Source: Epiperipatus broadwayi (Eukaryota; Onychophora; Udeonychophora; Euonychophora; Peripatidae). From it: a stretch of DNA of 64,000 bases. The stretch spans positions 3,988,501-4,052,500 of the forward strand of contig JAQFVV010000030.1 of NCBI GenBank assembly GCA_028023455.1, written 5' to 3'. The position numbers and the translations under genes were made by a program. Every line of letters begins with the position of its first letter. Position 1 is the first letter of the stretch. Shown here piece after piece: positions 47,198 through 59,276 of the stretch. Below the pieces are notes generated by a model. It was not told the DNA's origin and ran no database searches. It saw nothing but the letters and a program-made list of their open reading frames with translations.

Positions 47198-47232
47198 ATA
47201 CCTGAGATGTCTGCTTGTAGCAGTGAAACCTT
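47198..47232 (+). ncRNA. Degenerate hammerhead-like motif, family C
   Basis: CTGAGATG, then CTGC/GCAG hairpin with a five-base loop, then TGAAACC. The left arm and the 35-kb copy read CTTGAGAAG instead of the core, and the hairpin is preserved with altered bases in the 35-kb copy. The core deviates from CTGANGA in all three copies, so this is a probable relic only. Confidence 0.35.
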
Positions 47233-47929
47233 TGTTTGTGTTTTAATTTTGTTTTTTCTTGGCTAGTCTGGTTGAGTTTTGGATTTGGGGTAATTTTAAT
47301 TATTTATTGACTAGTTTAGCTTTATGCTTGTAATGTTTATATATATTCTATTTGTCAAAATGAGTCATGAGATCTAGTTTAGTAGAGACTTATCAAATAG
47401 CAAAAAGAGACAAATATTTCTTAAAATGCCTAACATATTATGCAAAATTATAATATATATTATGTATAGCTAAGTGAATTGTAACTATGAAAAAATTAAG
47501 CTAACTTAATAATCCTCAAAAATACATGATTAATAGACTCTCTCAGAATTTTAAGTATAGATAAAAAAAATACATGATTATAAATAAATAAAAAACTAAT
47601 ACCTCAGGGATCTGCAAATAATTATTAAGTATGAATAAACATTTAATCAATACAGCTGGATAACAAATGATATTTTATTGTATCCTACTATAAGAACTGA
47701 CTTTACTTAATTTTCAAGTTCTTGATGTATTGATAAGCTTAAGCTACTAACGTTATCTTTATAATGTGCATGTATTCTCTTGACTAACTATGCCATAAAT
47801 AAGAATGCTTTAATTAACTACACTTTCCTTTCTAATTTTAATGATCTTAACTCTGTAGCTATGAAAGTAATAATTATGATGATGATGATAGTGTTGATGA
47901 AATTTAAAATTGTATAAAATAAAATATAA

Positions 47930-48600
47930 TTTTAATTAGAAGGGATTTATACTCTATTACCATGTGCTGTAGTCTTGTTTTAATTACTTTAATGATGTTT
48001 ATTGTCTAAAAAGAATACTGTCAAACCAAATCACAAGATAGAGACTTTGAAAAGATAATAGTGGCTGTCTTATCTATTTACCTAAATTCACGTATATAAG
48101 CCAATCTAAAGCATCTTGGAATGAGAGCATGAAGATGTTCCTTTATTCATTTTACATCCAAATTTTCTAATTTACTGCCATTATGAAATGTTAGAAACTA
48201 TGTAACTTTTTATTTTATTTAATAACATAGTAGCCATATATAATTTTAATCAAAATGGATTTACATTCTATACACTTGTGCTGAGATGCTGTTTTAATAC
48301 CTCAATTATGTTTTGTTGAGTATGGAGGATGTTCTCAAACCAAAGCACAATGGATGTAAAGTAAGTAAAGAAATATCTTCATACTCTCATTTCAAGATGT
48401 TTTGGATTGGCTTATATAAGTGAATTTAGGTACAAAGATAAGATGGCTGCCCTTATCTTTTCAAAGTCTCTTTCTCATGCTTTGGTTTGAGAGTATCCTT
48501 CATACTCAACAAAAGACTGTTGAGATATTAAAACAACATTACAGCATATGTGTATAGAATGTAAATCCCTATTGATTAAAATTACATATGACTAGTAAAT
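47930..48600. mobile_element. Foldback repeat of unknown type
   Basis: Left arm 47930-48165 and right arm 48365-48600 are reverse complements with about 80% identity. A third, partial unit (48235-48360) also pairs with the right arm. Shared phrases include ATATAAGCCAATC and GACTTTGAAAAGATAA. No protein and no clear hammerhead: a TTGTTGAGTATGAAGG...CTCTCAAACC segment is suggestive but does not fit the core. Confidence 0.7.
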
Positions 48601-49752
48601 AAAATAGAAAATAAATTACAGTATTTTGTATGTGCCCATAGATTACCAGTCATGATATGATATGAGAATGCAAAAGCGCAAGAATCAAATAATTTAAATA
48701 AATATATTTATTTACAAATATAAGTAATAAAAGAAATAGTAATGATAGTAAAACAAAATTCGCTACATTCTCTCATATAAATATTTCTATCATATGTTGT
48801 TAAAGCAAATCTAAATATTAAAAAAGATTGTTTTTTTAATGCAAAATTTGCTTCTATAATTATCATTCTAGGATATATTCATTAGATATATTTTATTTTA
48901 TTTTTATATATTTTATAATATAATATAATTTTATCACTCTATATTCTATTACATTTTTGCCATATAAAACTTTATATTATTTATGAGCTACTGTTAAGTA
49001 TACTTATTTCATTGAATATATATAAAATATGGGCCCCCTTATGAGTCTCAGTATTTGAATAAATTTTCTACAATATATACATATATTTTTTATGATCTAA
49101 AAAGAATGCCACCAAATGTTTATTTAAGATGACCTCTTGGTATCTTACAATCGATCAAGAGCCAACATGTTAGGCAAGCCAAAAATTATTACCCGTAAAA
49201 AGACAGTAAATGACAATAATAGTATATATCATAATGCTTACTTGATATAAAATGATATCCAAATCATCGACATATAATGCTCAAAATAATAACTATAATA
49301 AAATAAACTATGGGCTAAGCTCAGCAGAGTTTCCAATTGGTATATGCTACAATAAAAAGTCACAAGGATAATTAATAGCAATTAGTAAGCATTGTAAATA
49401 TAATATGCCACATTTAGCAAAATTTAAGAGGATAACTCTCAATGCACTCTGACACATGACAGGGAGGCTCTTAATAATGGAAGCATTTATCATAGAATGG
49501 TTAGGTTATATTAAATCCTCTTTTTGCTAACACCTCTTCACACTATATCACTTCTAATAACAATCATCAGTATCTGATTGATATGATCAGATCTATGTTT
49601 AATTTTTAAAGGATTAACAATATGTTTTCTAATATCTGTGCCACATTACTTCTCAAAATGAATTTCTGTCACAAACAATTTCATATTTATTTACGTAATA
49701 TTAAATTCTGAGCATTTTGTAATTGAAATTTTATGACACTAAAAATTTTATC
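48601..49752. other. AT-rich intergenic DNA
   Basis: Nothing recognised. Confidence 0.45.
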
Positions 49753-49762
49753 ATTTTCTTTT

Positions 49763-50000
49763 TAAAACAGGAAAAACTCACTATACGTATTGCCACACAC
49801 AGCAAGCTAGAGTAATCAATGGATGCCAGAAGTCTTGTGCATAAAATTTCCATCTAGTGCCTACTCATCCATTATCTCCAGACTAGTTTCTGGTTTGTGG
49901 CCTTCATCAGTGAGGAGCCTTGGATCTGAGAGCATAGTAAGTTTTGCCTGTTCTAAAACAGTTATAAGCAAGTATAAGAAGTGGTGGTCATGTGATGTTT
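49763..50000 (-). mobile_element. Hammerhead-bearing repeat, family B copy 3
   Basis: Flanked by a perfect 10-bp target duplication ATTTTCTTTT (49753-49762 and 50001-50010). The internal region between the hammerhead and the far inverted end is deleted relative to copy 1. The plus-strand ORF at 49823-50017 is only a frame through this element. Confidence 0.85.
49874..49917 (-). ncRNA. Hammerhead ribozyme, type I, family B copy 3
   Basis: Minus strand has CTGATGA, stem II GGC/ACC (one mismatch), GAAA, palindromic ACTAGT and the GTC cleavage triplet. Stem I is weakened by one G-to-A change. All invariant core bases are present. Confidence 0.68.
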
Positions 50001-50010
50001 ATTTTCTTTT

Positions 50011-51106
50011 CATTTAAGTATTATTAGGCAATGAATTGAATCCTAGTAATAATATGAGGAGACATACTCTTATCCACAAGATAATATCTACTTAAATGAC
50101 AATAATAATATTAAATTTTAAAGAAAATATTTTAATTAAACTAAATGCATGTTGGAATAAAAGAAAAATACCAGGATTTTATTCAGACATAATGAGTGGA
50201 TAAAAGATTTTAAGGTCACTCAGGATATTCTACTAATTACTCCGACTAAATCTTACTTTATGAATTTAAGATAAATAATTTAAGTATTTAAACTTATGGT
50301 ATATAATCAACTGTAGTCTTCTGGATAAAGTAAATAATAATTTTATCACTAAAGCAATTTTCTTTTAGTAAATGCTATTGGTTAAAGTGATCATTTAAAT
50401 CTTTAAAAAAAGTGAATAATCTACCTATTAGATGCTTTCTTAACATCTACAGACCAATTTCAAGTGATTAAAATATTCAATTTCATGTTCATGTACTCTT
50501 AATGAGCAACATATAAGATAACTGTATGATAGATTATATAATATTAAGATTTCTGGATAGTATGTGTTAGTAATAATATAAATACTATAAGACATACTTA
50601 ACAATAAAAACAACATTTATTTTGACAATAAAGACAATTAAATGAATAAGAATCTTGGAAATCGGCAATATTTCAAAATATACCATCCTATACAATTGAC
50701 TGCAGAGGAAAAATACTTTTTAAAGTTTATAGATAAGAATTAAATAAAATTTACAGATTAAATAATAATTGACTACCATTAGCTCTGTTTGACTAGTGAA
50801 AGCGTTTTTTTAATATTAGCATTATCACAAGAAATTTTATATTTTTACGCTATAATCATACCATGATGTTGTCTCAAAAATGAATATATTTAAACATTAT
50901 GCATATCTTAGCAATACAGCAATGAAATAAATAATACAATTTTTAATTTGAAAATAAATATTTATTAGTTGTATATTCTGCAATGCTGGAAAAGCACAGC
51001 AAAAATCAGACCTATACATCAAAACCATCCATAATCTATACACAGAACGTTCAAGAGCGCAACAGAAGAAAAGATGGGATTCTTTAGAACAAACAATAAT
51101 ATCAAT
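50011..51106. other. AT-rich intergenic DNA
   Basis: Nothing recognised. Confidence 0.45.
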
Positions 51107-51182
51107 TTCTAAAAATAAAGTCATGAAAGTATACCACTTATGGCTTCTAAAAATAAAGTCATGAAAGTATACCACTTATGGC
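51107..51182 (+). repeat. 38-bp tandem duplication
   Basis: Two identical adjacent 38-bp units starting TTCTAAAAATAAAGTC (51107-51144 and 51145-51182). Confidence 0.95.
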
Positions 51183-51483
51183 TTCATACAAAATGTACGT
51201 GATACAATATATATACAAGATAAAGATAGATAAGGCAATGATCGTAAATGATAGCATGAACTGAAAAGGGAGCACCTACATTTTGAGGGCAAAAATTATG
51301 CTAGGACTTTGTCTCTGAACATAAGGAAAAATGAGAATGAACCATGGAACAATAATAGCTACCTTAAATAAAGCATTTATGCTTAAATATGAGACATAAA
51401 AATATAACACAGAGAATATATTATATTTAAAAAAAAACACAGCTACAATCATTATGCAAACATATAATAAAAAAATAAATACC

Positions 51484-51688
51484 TATTAAAACAGGCAAAA
51501 CTCACTATATGTATTGCCACACACAGCAAGCTAGAGTAATCAATAGATGCCAGAAGGCTCATGCATAAAATCCCCATCTAGTGCCTACTCATCCAATATC
51601 CCCAGACTAGTTTCTGGTTTGTGACCTTCGTCAGTGAGGAGCCTTGGATCTGAGATGACTGCACTTAGATCTTAGGATCTAATGCAAT
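51484..51688 (-). mobile_element. Hammerhead-bearing repeat, family B copy 4 (cut by gap)
   Basis: Begins with the B-family inverted end AAAACAGGCAAAACTCAC and runs into the N gap while still matching copy 1 (CTTAGATCTTAGGAT, then CTAATGCA). The remaining part is unsequenced. Confidence 0.85.
51598..51641 (-). ncRNA. Hammerhead ribozyme, type I, family B copy 4
   Basis: Minus strand: CTGACGA (51628-51634), stem II GGT/ACC (compensated relative to GGC/GCC in copy 1), GAAA, ACTAGT, GTC, and a six-pair stem I between 51598-51604 and 51635-51641. The core is intact. Confidence 0.73.
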
Positions 51689-52188
51689 NNNNNNNNNNNN
51701 NNNNNNNNNNNNNNNNNNNNNNNNNNNNNNNNNNNNNNNNNNNNNNNNNNNNNNNNNNNNNNNNNNNNNNNNNNNNNNNNNNNNNNNNNNNNNNNNNNNN
51801 NNNNNNNNNNNNNNNNNNNNNNNNNNNNNNNNNNNNNNNNNNNNNNNNNNNNNNNNNNNNNNNNNNNNNNNNNNNNNNNNNNNNNNNNNNNNNNNNNNNN
51901 NNNNNNNNNNNNNNNNNNNNNNNNNNNNNNNNNNNNNNNNNNNNNNNNNNNNNNNNNNNNNNNNNNNNNNNNNNNNNNNNNNNNNNNNNNNNNNNNNNNN
52001 NNNNNNNNNNNNNNNNNNNNNNNNNNNNNNNNNNNNNNNNNNNNNNNNNNNNNNNNNNNNNNNNNNNNNNNNNNNNNNNNNNNNNNNNNNNNNNNNNNNN
52101 NNNNNNNNNNNNNNNNNNNNNNNNNNNNNNNNNNNNNNNNNNNNNNNNNNNNNNNNNNNNNNNNNNNNNNNNNNNNNNNNNNNNNNNN
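51689..52188. other. Assembly gap of exactly 500 N
   Basis: A round-number placeholder, so the true distance is unknown. It separates family B copy 4 from the 5' end of the Tx1-like LINE; contiguity across it is not proven. Confidence 0.98.
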
Positions 52189-52410
52189 TTTATGAGGATA
52201 GCTCTCTTCCGGTTGCCATGGCGAATAGTTAGCTATTTAAAGCTTGGCCAGAGATAGTCTGTTCACACTAAAAGAAGGAAAGTGATAGTTGAAAAATGTT
52301 GGAGAATTAATAGTGAGTATTTCCTTTTGTTGTAATGATGATTATTTAAGAAATTAATTGTGAATAACTGATCGAAATTATAAAATTGGTCATCGTTACG
52401 TTTAACGCTA

Positions 52411-54995
52411 ATGGCTGCCATGGAAAAGGCTAAAACCAGCTTTAGTAGTTCAGGAGAATCCATAAACTTAGATGAAAACAGAGATTTAGAATTTGAAAAT
52501 AGAAAAATAAATTCATTTAAGAGTAAATTACCGAGAATCACGAAATCTTATTCTGGGAAAAAAGTAGAAATATCCAGTAAATCGAATAATGATAATGTGG
52601 GGGGGGGGGGAATGGAAAAAAACTAAACATTAGGAATTCTAATCTAAAAATAGAAAATACAAAAGGAAAACATGAATCCAAAGCTGTAAACCAGTCAGGG
52701 GAGATAGATAATGGTAAAAAGTACTTACAAAAAAAAAGCAAGTCCTGAAGCCCCATTTGAAAAAAGTTACAACCCTCAAACATTTATAGAAAATGAGTTA
52801 TGATATGAATGTGATGATCCGGAAGTTACTGAATGTGGGAAAACATGGCAGATCGGAAAATCACCTCAGAAGGTTAATTCAAACTTATATTCTGAATCTG
52901 ATAAAATAGACTTTGGCATGAACTACCTTTCTGAGCAAAAAGTATGTAGTTCTGATGATCAGAATGAAAGCCATAAGCCCACTTCCGGTGCTACAAGGGT
53001 GCTACTCAGAAATAACAAATTTAAAAACCAACAACAAAATCACAATGATCTAATTCATGAGTCAGAAAATAAGAATACAAGGCCAAAAACAAACACAATA
53101 CACTCTGGTGACTTAAGTTCAAACCCTGGATCCCCAAAGTCCTCAGTAACATTGAACACTATGCAGTATGAAAATAACTCAACTGTTAAAGGTAAAAATC
53201 TGGGAATAAATGAAACACAGCCTAACATACAAGAGCAAAGCTATTATATTTCTCATAACCAATATGTGATACCAAAAGCCACAAGGGTGACTTACAACAC
53301 CAGAAGCAAAAAAGGTTTGGGAAATGATCTAATCGCTTCAGATAACAGCTATAATTCAGAGTTTTCAGCACTAAGACCTAAATCCATAAAACAACAGGTG
53401 AACAGAGAAAACACTACAAACAATCCTGTTGATAAAAACAAAAGTCAAGAGCCAATGTCATATGCTCAAAAGGCTGCTGTGGAATCTCATACACTTGGAC
53501 CAATTAAAAATAGTAATCAAGACAAAAGCCTTACTAATAAGGACAGTCATAGACATTTGAAGGCCTTAGAAATAATGGGCTTAGACAATGCTGCAGTTGC
53601 TCTAGACACCATGATGGACAACTCATCCATAATTACCGAAGGAGGCAGATGTGACCCAAACCAACATAAAATTATAAATGATAAATTCAATCAGTCAATT
53701 CCTGCCCTTCTGATGAAATCCTTCCAGCCATATAAGCATGAGAATGCACTGATCTTATCTACAACAGACAACAGAATTAGCATTATCAAATTTCCAGTGG
53801 CAACACTACTTGAACTGCTCAAATCACAAGACCTTTGTAAATCGTTATACAAAATACTATTCCACCCAAATGACCGATACCTGGTTGTTCAGTTTACCAA
53901 TGCTATAGCCAAGGAGGCCTTTAGAAACCTGTATAAAACCCTTGGAAGTAGATATCTTGTCACAGTTGATCTTGATCGCCTGACATACCTAAGTGGAACT
54001 GCTCGGAATTGTGGCATAAACTTTGGAATGACTGACTTGCAAAAGTTACTTGCTCCATATGAAAAGATAGTCTCATTTGGCTATAAACCAATAGATGATG
54101 ATGAACCTCAAATGCTCTCGAACATAGTGGAATTCAAAATCATGCTGGGGAAAGGTACTTCTCCTCTAGTGATCCCGAGGCTTGTGGAAGGCTATAAAGG
54201 TCCCATCATTATTAACATTAGAGAAATAGCCCCACAATGCTTTCATTGTCTACAAAGAGAACACCTTATGAGAGAATGTCCAGCTTGAAAATGTGTACAC
54301 TGTGGGATGACATGGGAAAAATACCAAAAATGCACCAACAAAAGAATGATATCAGCTGAGACATCACTGAAGCTGGAACAAATGTCAAAAACCCATCCAC
54401 ACATGGAATCAAGCTCATCTCAACCAAAAGCAGTTGCTTCAGGGTATCATCCATTATCCCTTGGTCCCTCAAGACACCTTAGAACACAGATCAATCCTCA
54501 GATGATGAAGAAGACCTGTTGGAGGGAATGGGAATTGGGGATGATGTTGCAACAGCCACAGATTGCAGGATCAATTTGCGTCATCAGGATGCCCCTTTTC
54601 AGCAAAAGAGGAAATACAAATCCAGGAGGGATGGATCATCCTCAACCACATCTACATCTTGTGAAGAGGTGGAAGTTGTAAGGGACCTTGTTGATCTAGA
54701 AGAACAGAGGCCAACCATCACTACTCCCAAAGAGAAGAAAACTAGATTTTCCCTGAACCTCATGGATCTTCCTAATGATGTAGTACAAGATGAATCCGTT
54801 GGCAGTATAATAAAGCTGCCCCAACATCAAAGTGAGAGTTATGAGCAGATTATTATTACTAAACAATTTAAGAGTAACTCCACCCAGTCAAGTGTCTTAG
54901 GATGTCCTCTACTGGAGTCTGGATCAAAAAAGACCGATCAAGGCAACCTAGACCAAGTGGAAAGGACTCAGCAACATAATCCAATATTAAGTTGA
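52411..54995 (+). pseudogene. LINE ORF1 (zinc-knuckle nucleic-acid-binding protein), broken
   Basis: An ATG at 52411 opens 71 codons (MAAMEKAKTSFSSSGESIN), which end after a frameshift at a ten-G run (52598-52608). The main frame resumes by 52918 and runs 456 codons, polar and Asn/Ser/Lys-rich at first, then a more folded region (residues about 250-440). It has one perfect CCHC knuckle CFHCLQREHLMREC (about 54237-54278), a TGA at 54286-54288, then a second knuckle CVHCGMTWEKYQKC in which the histidine is replaced. The last 158 codons are in another frame (54519-54995). ORF1 proteins of this type coat element RNA. It is followed at once by ORF2. Confidence 0.82.
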
Positions 54996-54997
54996 TA

Positions 54998-57900
54998 ATG
55001 TTCAACATAATTTCTGTGAACATCAGGGGCCTGAATTCTTGTGATAGAGCTTATGCCCTGTCACATTGGTTTAGGCACCAGGCACCGGATATTTTGTGTT
55101 TGTGTGAGACAAAATTGCACCATAACTCTGATGCAAGAATTATCCAATTAATGCAGTCATTGGGTCATTTTCATTATTCATTTTCCAATACCACTGCAGG
55201 AGGAATAGCAATAATGATTAACAATAAGTCAACGATTACCTTTTTTAAAATTTCTATATATAAACACAAATAGTCTGATTGCAGTGATACAGTATAGAGG
55301 TTGGACATTCAACCTTATGAACCTATATTTATCCCAAAACTCGGAAGTTGTTTTCAGTGCTATTCACTCAATAAACATAGCACTGAGAACCAGTCCATTC
55401 CTGACCATAATCATTGGTGATTTCAACCATAATTATAAAACATTTCAAGCAAAATTTGTCAACAGCTTCAACCACCCTAGTAAGTGGCAGAGATTTGTTC
55501 CCAGAAGAGTCCTTTTCATTTTACACAAGATATACACAGACACTCATAGATCTGGTATACATGTCACCATTCTTACTTCCAGTGATTGAGGCTCATCTAT
55601 GGCCAGTGGCCTTTTCTGACCACTTCTCATTAGAGATCAAAATAGAACCAGTGTTTATACAGGAACCCATAATTAACTTACCACATACAATTCAAATGCT
55701 AACCACATCAAATGCCACAACCCAATTAATCTCTGAAATCTATATTAAATTTAATAAATCTAATTACCAATGCTCCCAATTGAAAAAGCATGGTTGACAT
55801 TTACAAGCTCACTTAGTGAACTAATAAGCTGCTGTACCAAAAAACAAGGGGTCCACTCCACCTGATTGGTGAACTGGATAGAATTGCCAATGAATTGGAG
55901 ACCTTGCCTTATGAAAGTCAAAACATTCATGGTATCATTGATCTTAAGAATAAATATAGAGTCAAACAAAAAGCTATTGCAGAATACCTCTCAATAAAGA
56001 GGGCTAGGCAATATCTAAATGATCAGCATTGCTGGACAAGGGGCTACCTTAAATGGGCCCTTGGGTCTGGCAGAAACTCCAGAGCCCCATTGAAAGAAAA
56101 TATATAGGTGAACCTATGCTGCTCAGGATCAGGAATTATTATGAGAAAAAGCTTCAACCATTAGGTATAACAGGAACCTGCAGAAATTTTAAGAAGACAG
56201 ACAAGGAGCCACATAAAATCACCGAAGCCAGAATATTGGCAAAACTTAAAGCACTCCCTGATGGAACACATCCTGGGCTGCATGAAATCCCAAAATTCCT
56301 GCTGGTACACCTAAGATCATTTACCATCTCAATCATTAAAAGGACAGTGGACCTCCTGGCAGAGATCAGTTGGGACATTCAAGGGTTCTCTCCCATTGCT
56401 ATGGTGCCTTTGCTTAAAAAACCAGAGGGCCCTAGGGACTTTGAAAATCTCAGGCCAATCTCAATGAGCCCTCTTCTCATAAAGATCATTGAGGGTCTGA
56501 TAAAAGATGACATCCAGGAGAACATCATCAGTCAACTGTCTGCCTGCCAGTTTTCAAAAAAGGGTAGCTCCACAGCAGATGCCATCAGCAAATTTCGCCT
56601 CATTGTCGATCATGTTTGCAGGGAAAAAATGTCATGGCCAGTTGCAGTTCAATTAGACTTTGCCAGTGCCTTTGACTGTGTCAGGATCGATGTGCTCTTT
56701 AGTGTACTGGAAGAGCTCCAAGTGCCCAAGGCATATCTCCAAATGATTGAGAACCTTCTACAAAATAGAGAAGTGTTTCTCTCATTAGATGGTCGAGTTG
56801 CTCCAGGATTTCAACCAAGCATTGTCCATCCCGCAAGGCTCACTACTAAGTGCACTCCTCTTTGCAGCCTATGTAAACCCATTGCTGTTGTGCATCGAGG
56901 CAACACTCTCGGGTGTTGCCATACCTTTGCTGAGAGAGAGCATTCATCACATTTCCTACATGGATGATGTGGTGGTGTTTCTCTCATCTCAGGATGAGTT
57001 TGCTGGGCTAGAGGATATCTTGGATCACTTTGCTAGTGAATTTGGTCTAAACATCAATGAGGTTAAGTCGGCCATGTGGTCAATCAAATCAGGAAAGCAA
57101 ATCCTGGGGAGATTCAGAGCAACTCCACAAAAGTTTTTAGGATTCGTGTTGCCGCCCCCCCTTACATCGTGAGGAAGGAGCTTGAAGAATCCCTGTTAAA
57201 GAAAGTTGTAAATTCAGTCACCTCACTATCAAAGGTCTGGTTGTCATTGTTGGGAAAGGTTGCCCTTCTCAAATGCCATAGTATTGCCAAAAATCACATA
57301 TTTTCTGGCTGGGTTTGCCCCTACAAGGGCATTCATTCACAAGGTGGAAACTCCATGCAGAAGACTATGTTGGGGCAGAAAAGCTCCAGTCATAAGTCTC
57401 AGTCTTCTCCAAAAACCAAAGGCTCATAATGGGCTTGGACTACATTCAATCTCCACATTCCTATTTCAAAAAACATATAATATACTAGTAAAATTATTTA
57501 GCCAAACCCATGTATGGAAAGCCCCTTGCCATTGGTGAAGGTAGAACCAACAGATTGTCTTCCGCCCAAACAAACAAGTATTTGGCTGCAACAACAAGTG
57601 TCAATGATTGTAGAGAAAACTAATATATCAGCCACTATGTTTGGCTTCAAGCTTAACTATTGGGAAGTATTTAGTATGACACAGAACAATGAGTTGACAG
57701 TGGAGAGTCTTCTCTCAATCAGCATTCCCAGGTTTGCTAGGTTGGCAAAAAGAATAAGACTCGAATCTAAGCTGGTGGATTTCCTGATAAAAGTCAACCT
57801 CAGAGCCCTCCCAACATGCACCTTGCTGTGTTATAGGTGGGGATATAGAATAGATCTAATTTGCCCAATGTGTAATAAAAATGAAGAGACAATGAGCCAT

Positions 57901-58206
57901 ATCCTAAATCAATGTGAAATATGGAATAATCTTCATTTTTGTGCCCTTAAAAGATTCAGGGAAGCTGACATTACAGGTACAAATATCGCAAAGGCGGTAA
58001 AGAGTGGCCTTTATGGTAAAATTAGACTGGCCACCTTTGTAAATTTTGCTATATGGATAGTGAGAAATAAGAGAGTCTTTGACAATGGATTGAACAACAG
58101 TCCAGAAGAGCTTTTTCTCAAGTTACTTGGTGAGGCCAAAGAATAGGATTGGAAAGTATGCCAGCACTGGTTAGCCAGTCAGACATGGGACCAACTGGTG
58201 ATCTGA
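54998..58206 (+). pseudogene. LINE ORF2 (APE endonuclease, reverse transcriptase), broken
   Basis: Starts at ATG 54998 (MFNIISVNIRGLNS). APE motifs: SVNIRGLN, CETKL (about 55110), GDFN (about 55420, after a frame break) and SDHFS (about 55618). RT: SPIAMVPLLKKP (about 56390), NLRPISMSPLLIKIIEG, motif A VAVQLDFASAFD (about 56640), motif B IPQGSLLSALLF (about 56825, shifted frame), motif C SYMDDVVVFL (56955-56985) and KFLGF. The C-terminus has CPMCNKNEETMSHILNQC (57862-57915). Motif C is YMDD, where LINEs usually have Y/FADD. A TAG at 58144 is probably a mutation, because homology with 28700-28826 continues to TGA 58204-58206. Confidence 0.87.
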
Positions 58207-58505
58207 AGATCAAAACACTTAGGTACTTATAGTACTGTCATGGCAAAATTAAAAAACTGGACATAATGACTCCTATGCAGAGTCTAAAAGTTGTCACATT
58301 AATATAATCCAGCCCTTTCCATTTAATTGTTATTTATTGTTTAAACTCTGAATTTGGTGGTCAACAAATTGACCCAAATAATTCCTAAGTAGCTTATATT
58401 TATGTATTTTTTTATTTTATTTTTTACCATTAGTTTTCTTATTTATTGTTTTTATTGTAGAGCCACTGCACATTGTAAGCATGTAACCTATAATAAAAAG
58501 AGGTT

Positions 58506-59268
58506 AAATAATAAAATTTATGAGATTAATTATTAATTTGTATTTAGCATATTTTATCTTACTTAAAATTTAACACAACTGATCTCCATAATATAATAAA
58601 ATTATGAACATACATTTATACTTGATTTCACTGATGCAGTGGTTTCCTGTATTTTCCTTACGATATTTTCTTTTGGGGGGAAACCATAACAATAATAACT
58701 TTAAAACATTAAAATAATAAATTATAATCCACAATCATTAAATAAATATCTGAAAAATTTTATCCTGGTGTACTTTGAATATTTATAATTGGATAAAAGA
58801 TATAATTTGACAATTTATAAAGTAACAAATGGATTTAATACACTTAATCCATATAAGGTCATAATTGGCTTTGAAGGCTGAGCTTTTATAGTAGAAATTC
58901 ACTAATACTGATTTTCCGAAAGCATTCCACAATTTATTTATTCGTATTCCTTTTGGTATTGACATAGCAAACTAATCCTTTCAAAGGGATAGCTTTCATA
59001 AATTGTAACATCTCTAGGTGTATTTATGGACACATAATACCACTGAATATAAATCCATTATCTTTTAGATTACTGTGTTCATTGTAGTATCAAACAAAAT
59101 CCAAGGCTTTAAATAGTTTTTCACCAAGATAATATGCAGATTCATTGATCCATTGCCTAAAATCAATTTTATATTATTCAGTTAGAGATAAATGTCATTT
59201 CTTAAATGTGAGACCAAGCTATTCATTAATCCATCAACTCAAATTCGTTTTATAAGATCCAAGCTATT
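58506..59268. other. AT-rich intergenic DNA
   Basis: No gene. At 59225-59276 a 51-bp segment (CATCAACTCAAATTC, TTTTATAAGA) is repeated after the hAT element at about 59684, a local duplication split by the transposon. Confidence 0.5.
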
Positions 59269-59276
59269 CATTAATC

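Larger units (their letters stand above)
46745..47300 (+). mobile_element. Palindromic Penelope-like element end, family C
   Basis: A large inverted repeat with its centre at about 47101 in a T11/A13 junction. The arms carry the last codons and 3' region of the PLE seen at 34971-35513: the left arm has CATCCACCCTCAATATTAAA and TTGCTTCAGAAT, where that element has CTCCACCTTCCCTTAATATC and TTGCCTCAGAAT. The left arm is interrupted by SINE copy 11. Tail-to-tail or head-to-head partial copies are known for Penelope-like elements. Confidence 0.75.
52189..58505 (+). mobile_element. Tx1-like LINE, nearly full length, two ORFs
   Basis: From the gap edge through a short 5' region, ORF1 (52411-54995), ORF2 (54998-58206) and a 300-bp 3' region ending in AATAAAAAGAGG-type sequence. 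ORF1 has retroviral-type zinc knuckles. ORF2 has an APE-type endonuclease, an RT and a C-terminal Cys/His motif. The post-RT segment (LLGKVALLKCHSIAKITYFL through NGLGLHSI) and the QGS-type motif B resemble the Tx1/L1 superclade. Several stops and frameshifts show it is dead, but it is far better preserved than the other LINEs. Fragments of the family are at 28139-29566 and 36400-37170. Confidence 0.9.

Noticed and set aside
48300-48530. Hammerhead in the 47.9-48.6 kb foldback
   Set aside because: A hairpin precedes CTCAAACC, but the core reads TTGTTGA and four extra bases separate stem II from the A run. It does not fit without several assumptions.
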